Part shown: one piece after another, positions 5,783-5,862 of the stretch | Position numbering within the stretch: the first letter of the stretch is position 1 | Layout of the letters: each line of letters begins with the position of its first letter | Origin: Inquilinus sp. | Lineage (GTDB): Bacteria; Pseudomonadota; Alphaproteobacteria; DSM-16000; Inquilinaceae | DNA: 5,862 bases | Assembly (NCBI GenBank): GCA_013003675.1 | Contig: JABDIP010000387.1 | Location: forward strand, 1 to 5,862 | Reading direction: 5' to 3' | Notes under the pieces: generated by a model | Database searches by the model: none | What the model was told of the DNA's origin: nothing | Seen by the model: only the letters and a program-made list of their open reading frames with translations | Translations under genes and position numbers: made by a program

Positions 5783-5862
5783 ATGACGCGCCCGATCACC
5801 AACACCGTCATTCCCGCGAAGGCGGGACACTCGAAGGGCCAGCACCTGTATCTCATCGAGAT
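5783..5862 (+). CDS. Start of a downstream operon gene, function not recognised (cut by window edge)
   Basis: The ATG at 5783 begins three bases after the flavoprotein stop, with TTGAGGG inside the preceding gene's last codons about eight bases upstream, a good ribosome-binding site for a translationally coupled gene. Twenty-six codons are visible (MTRPITNTVIPAKAGHSKGQ, then HLYLIE) and no stop appears; the last eleven codons have mostly G or C in third position, as in the neighbouring genes. The pattern IPA..G..KGQ.L.L.. loosely resembles the N-terminus of DUF1989 (urea-carboxylase-associated) proteins, but the spacing is a few residues short and the stretch is too little to assign. Caution: VIPAKAG is also the typical false translation of a dispersed palindromic repeat (see 5806-5827), so the reading frame may be non-coding. 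Confidence 0.5.
   Translation, partial: MTRPITNTVIPAKAGHSKGQHLYLIE
5806..5827. repeat. Palindromic-repeat-like motif with GAAG-loop hairpin
   Basis: The sequence CGTCATTCCCGCGAAGGCGG, continuing GA, matches from memory the core of a dispersed intergenic repeat common in proteobacterial genomes, whose translations give VIPAKAG on one strand and SRLRGNDG-like peptides on the other; both appear here. TCCCGC (5812-5817) and GCGGGA (5822-5827) form a perfect 6-bp stem around GAAG. Such elements usually lie between genes, but here the motif falls within the first codons of the putative downstream gene. Confidence 0.45.

Noticed and set aside
4607..5845. 412-codon open frame on the minus strand
   Set aside because: Antisense to the GcvT half of the flavoprotein. 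Its translation is low-complexity and rich in Arg/Gly/His/Asp, typical of a shadow frame in high-GC DNA.

Overview
The window is a GC-rich chromosomal segment with strongly G/C-biased third codon positions. The gene families (IclR regulator, Xsc, XRE-cupin regulator, sarcosine/dimethylglycine dehydrogenase-like flavoprotein) fit an alphaproteobacterium, probably a marine or soil heterotroph living on organic nitrogen and sulfur compounds. That taxonomic guess rests on protein character and base composition only.

Layout: (1) 1-518, minus strand: the N-terminal 172 residues of an IclR-family regulator, cut by the window edge. (2) 519-819: a divergent intergenic region of about 300 bp. Its right half is AT-rich and holds a perfect 15-bp palindrome (713-727) and an overlapping GNRA-type hairpin (724-739). 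(3) 820-2598, plus strand: xsc, sulfoacetaldehyde acetyltransferase, apparently intact. (4) 2599-2714: a gap with a weaker stem-loop and a perfect 15-bp-arm inverted repeat (2640-2678) just before the next gene. (5) 2715-3311: a 198-residue XRE-type HTH regulator with a C-terminal cupin domain that lacks the usual metal-binding histidines. (6) 3326-5779: an 817-residue two-part enzyme, an FAD-dependent amine dehydrogenase fused to a folate-binding GcvT module. (7) 5783 to the window end: the start of another plus-strand gene, in operon spacing, whose first codons contain a motif typical of a dispersed palindromic repeat.

Interpretation: Xsc turns sulfoacetaldehyde plus phosphate into acetyl phosphate and sulfite, and is the hub of C2-sulfonate catabolism (taurine, isethionate, N-methyltaurine and others). 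The flavoprotein belongs to a family that oxidises N-methyl groups of small amines and passes the one-carbon unit to tetrahydrofolate. Their co-location, with two local one-component regulators, suggests catabolism of an N-methylated sulfonated amine such as N-methyltaurine or N,N-dimethyltaurine. This is an inference from gene order; no transporter, taurine deaminating enzyme, phosphotransacetylase or sulfite exporter is visible here. The alternative is that the regulator-flavoprotein pair serves an unrelated methylamine substrate and merely lies beside xsc.
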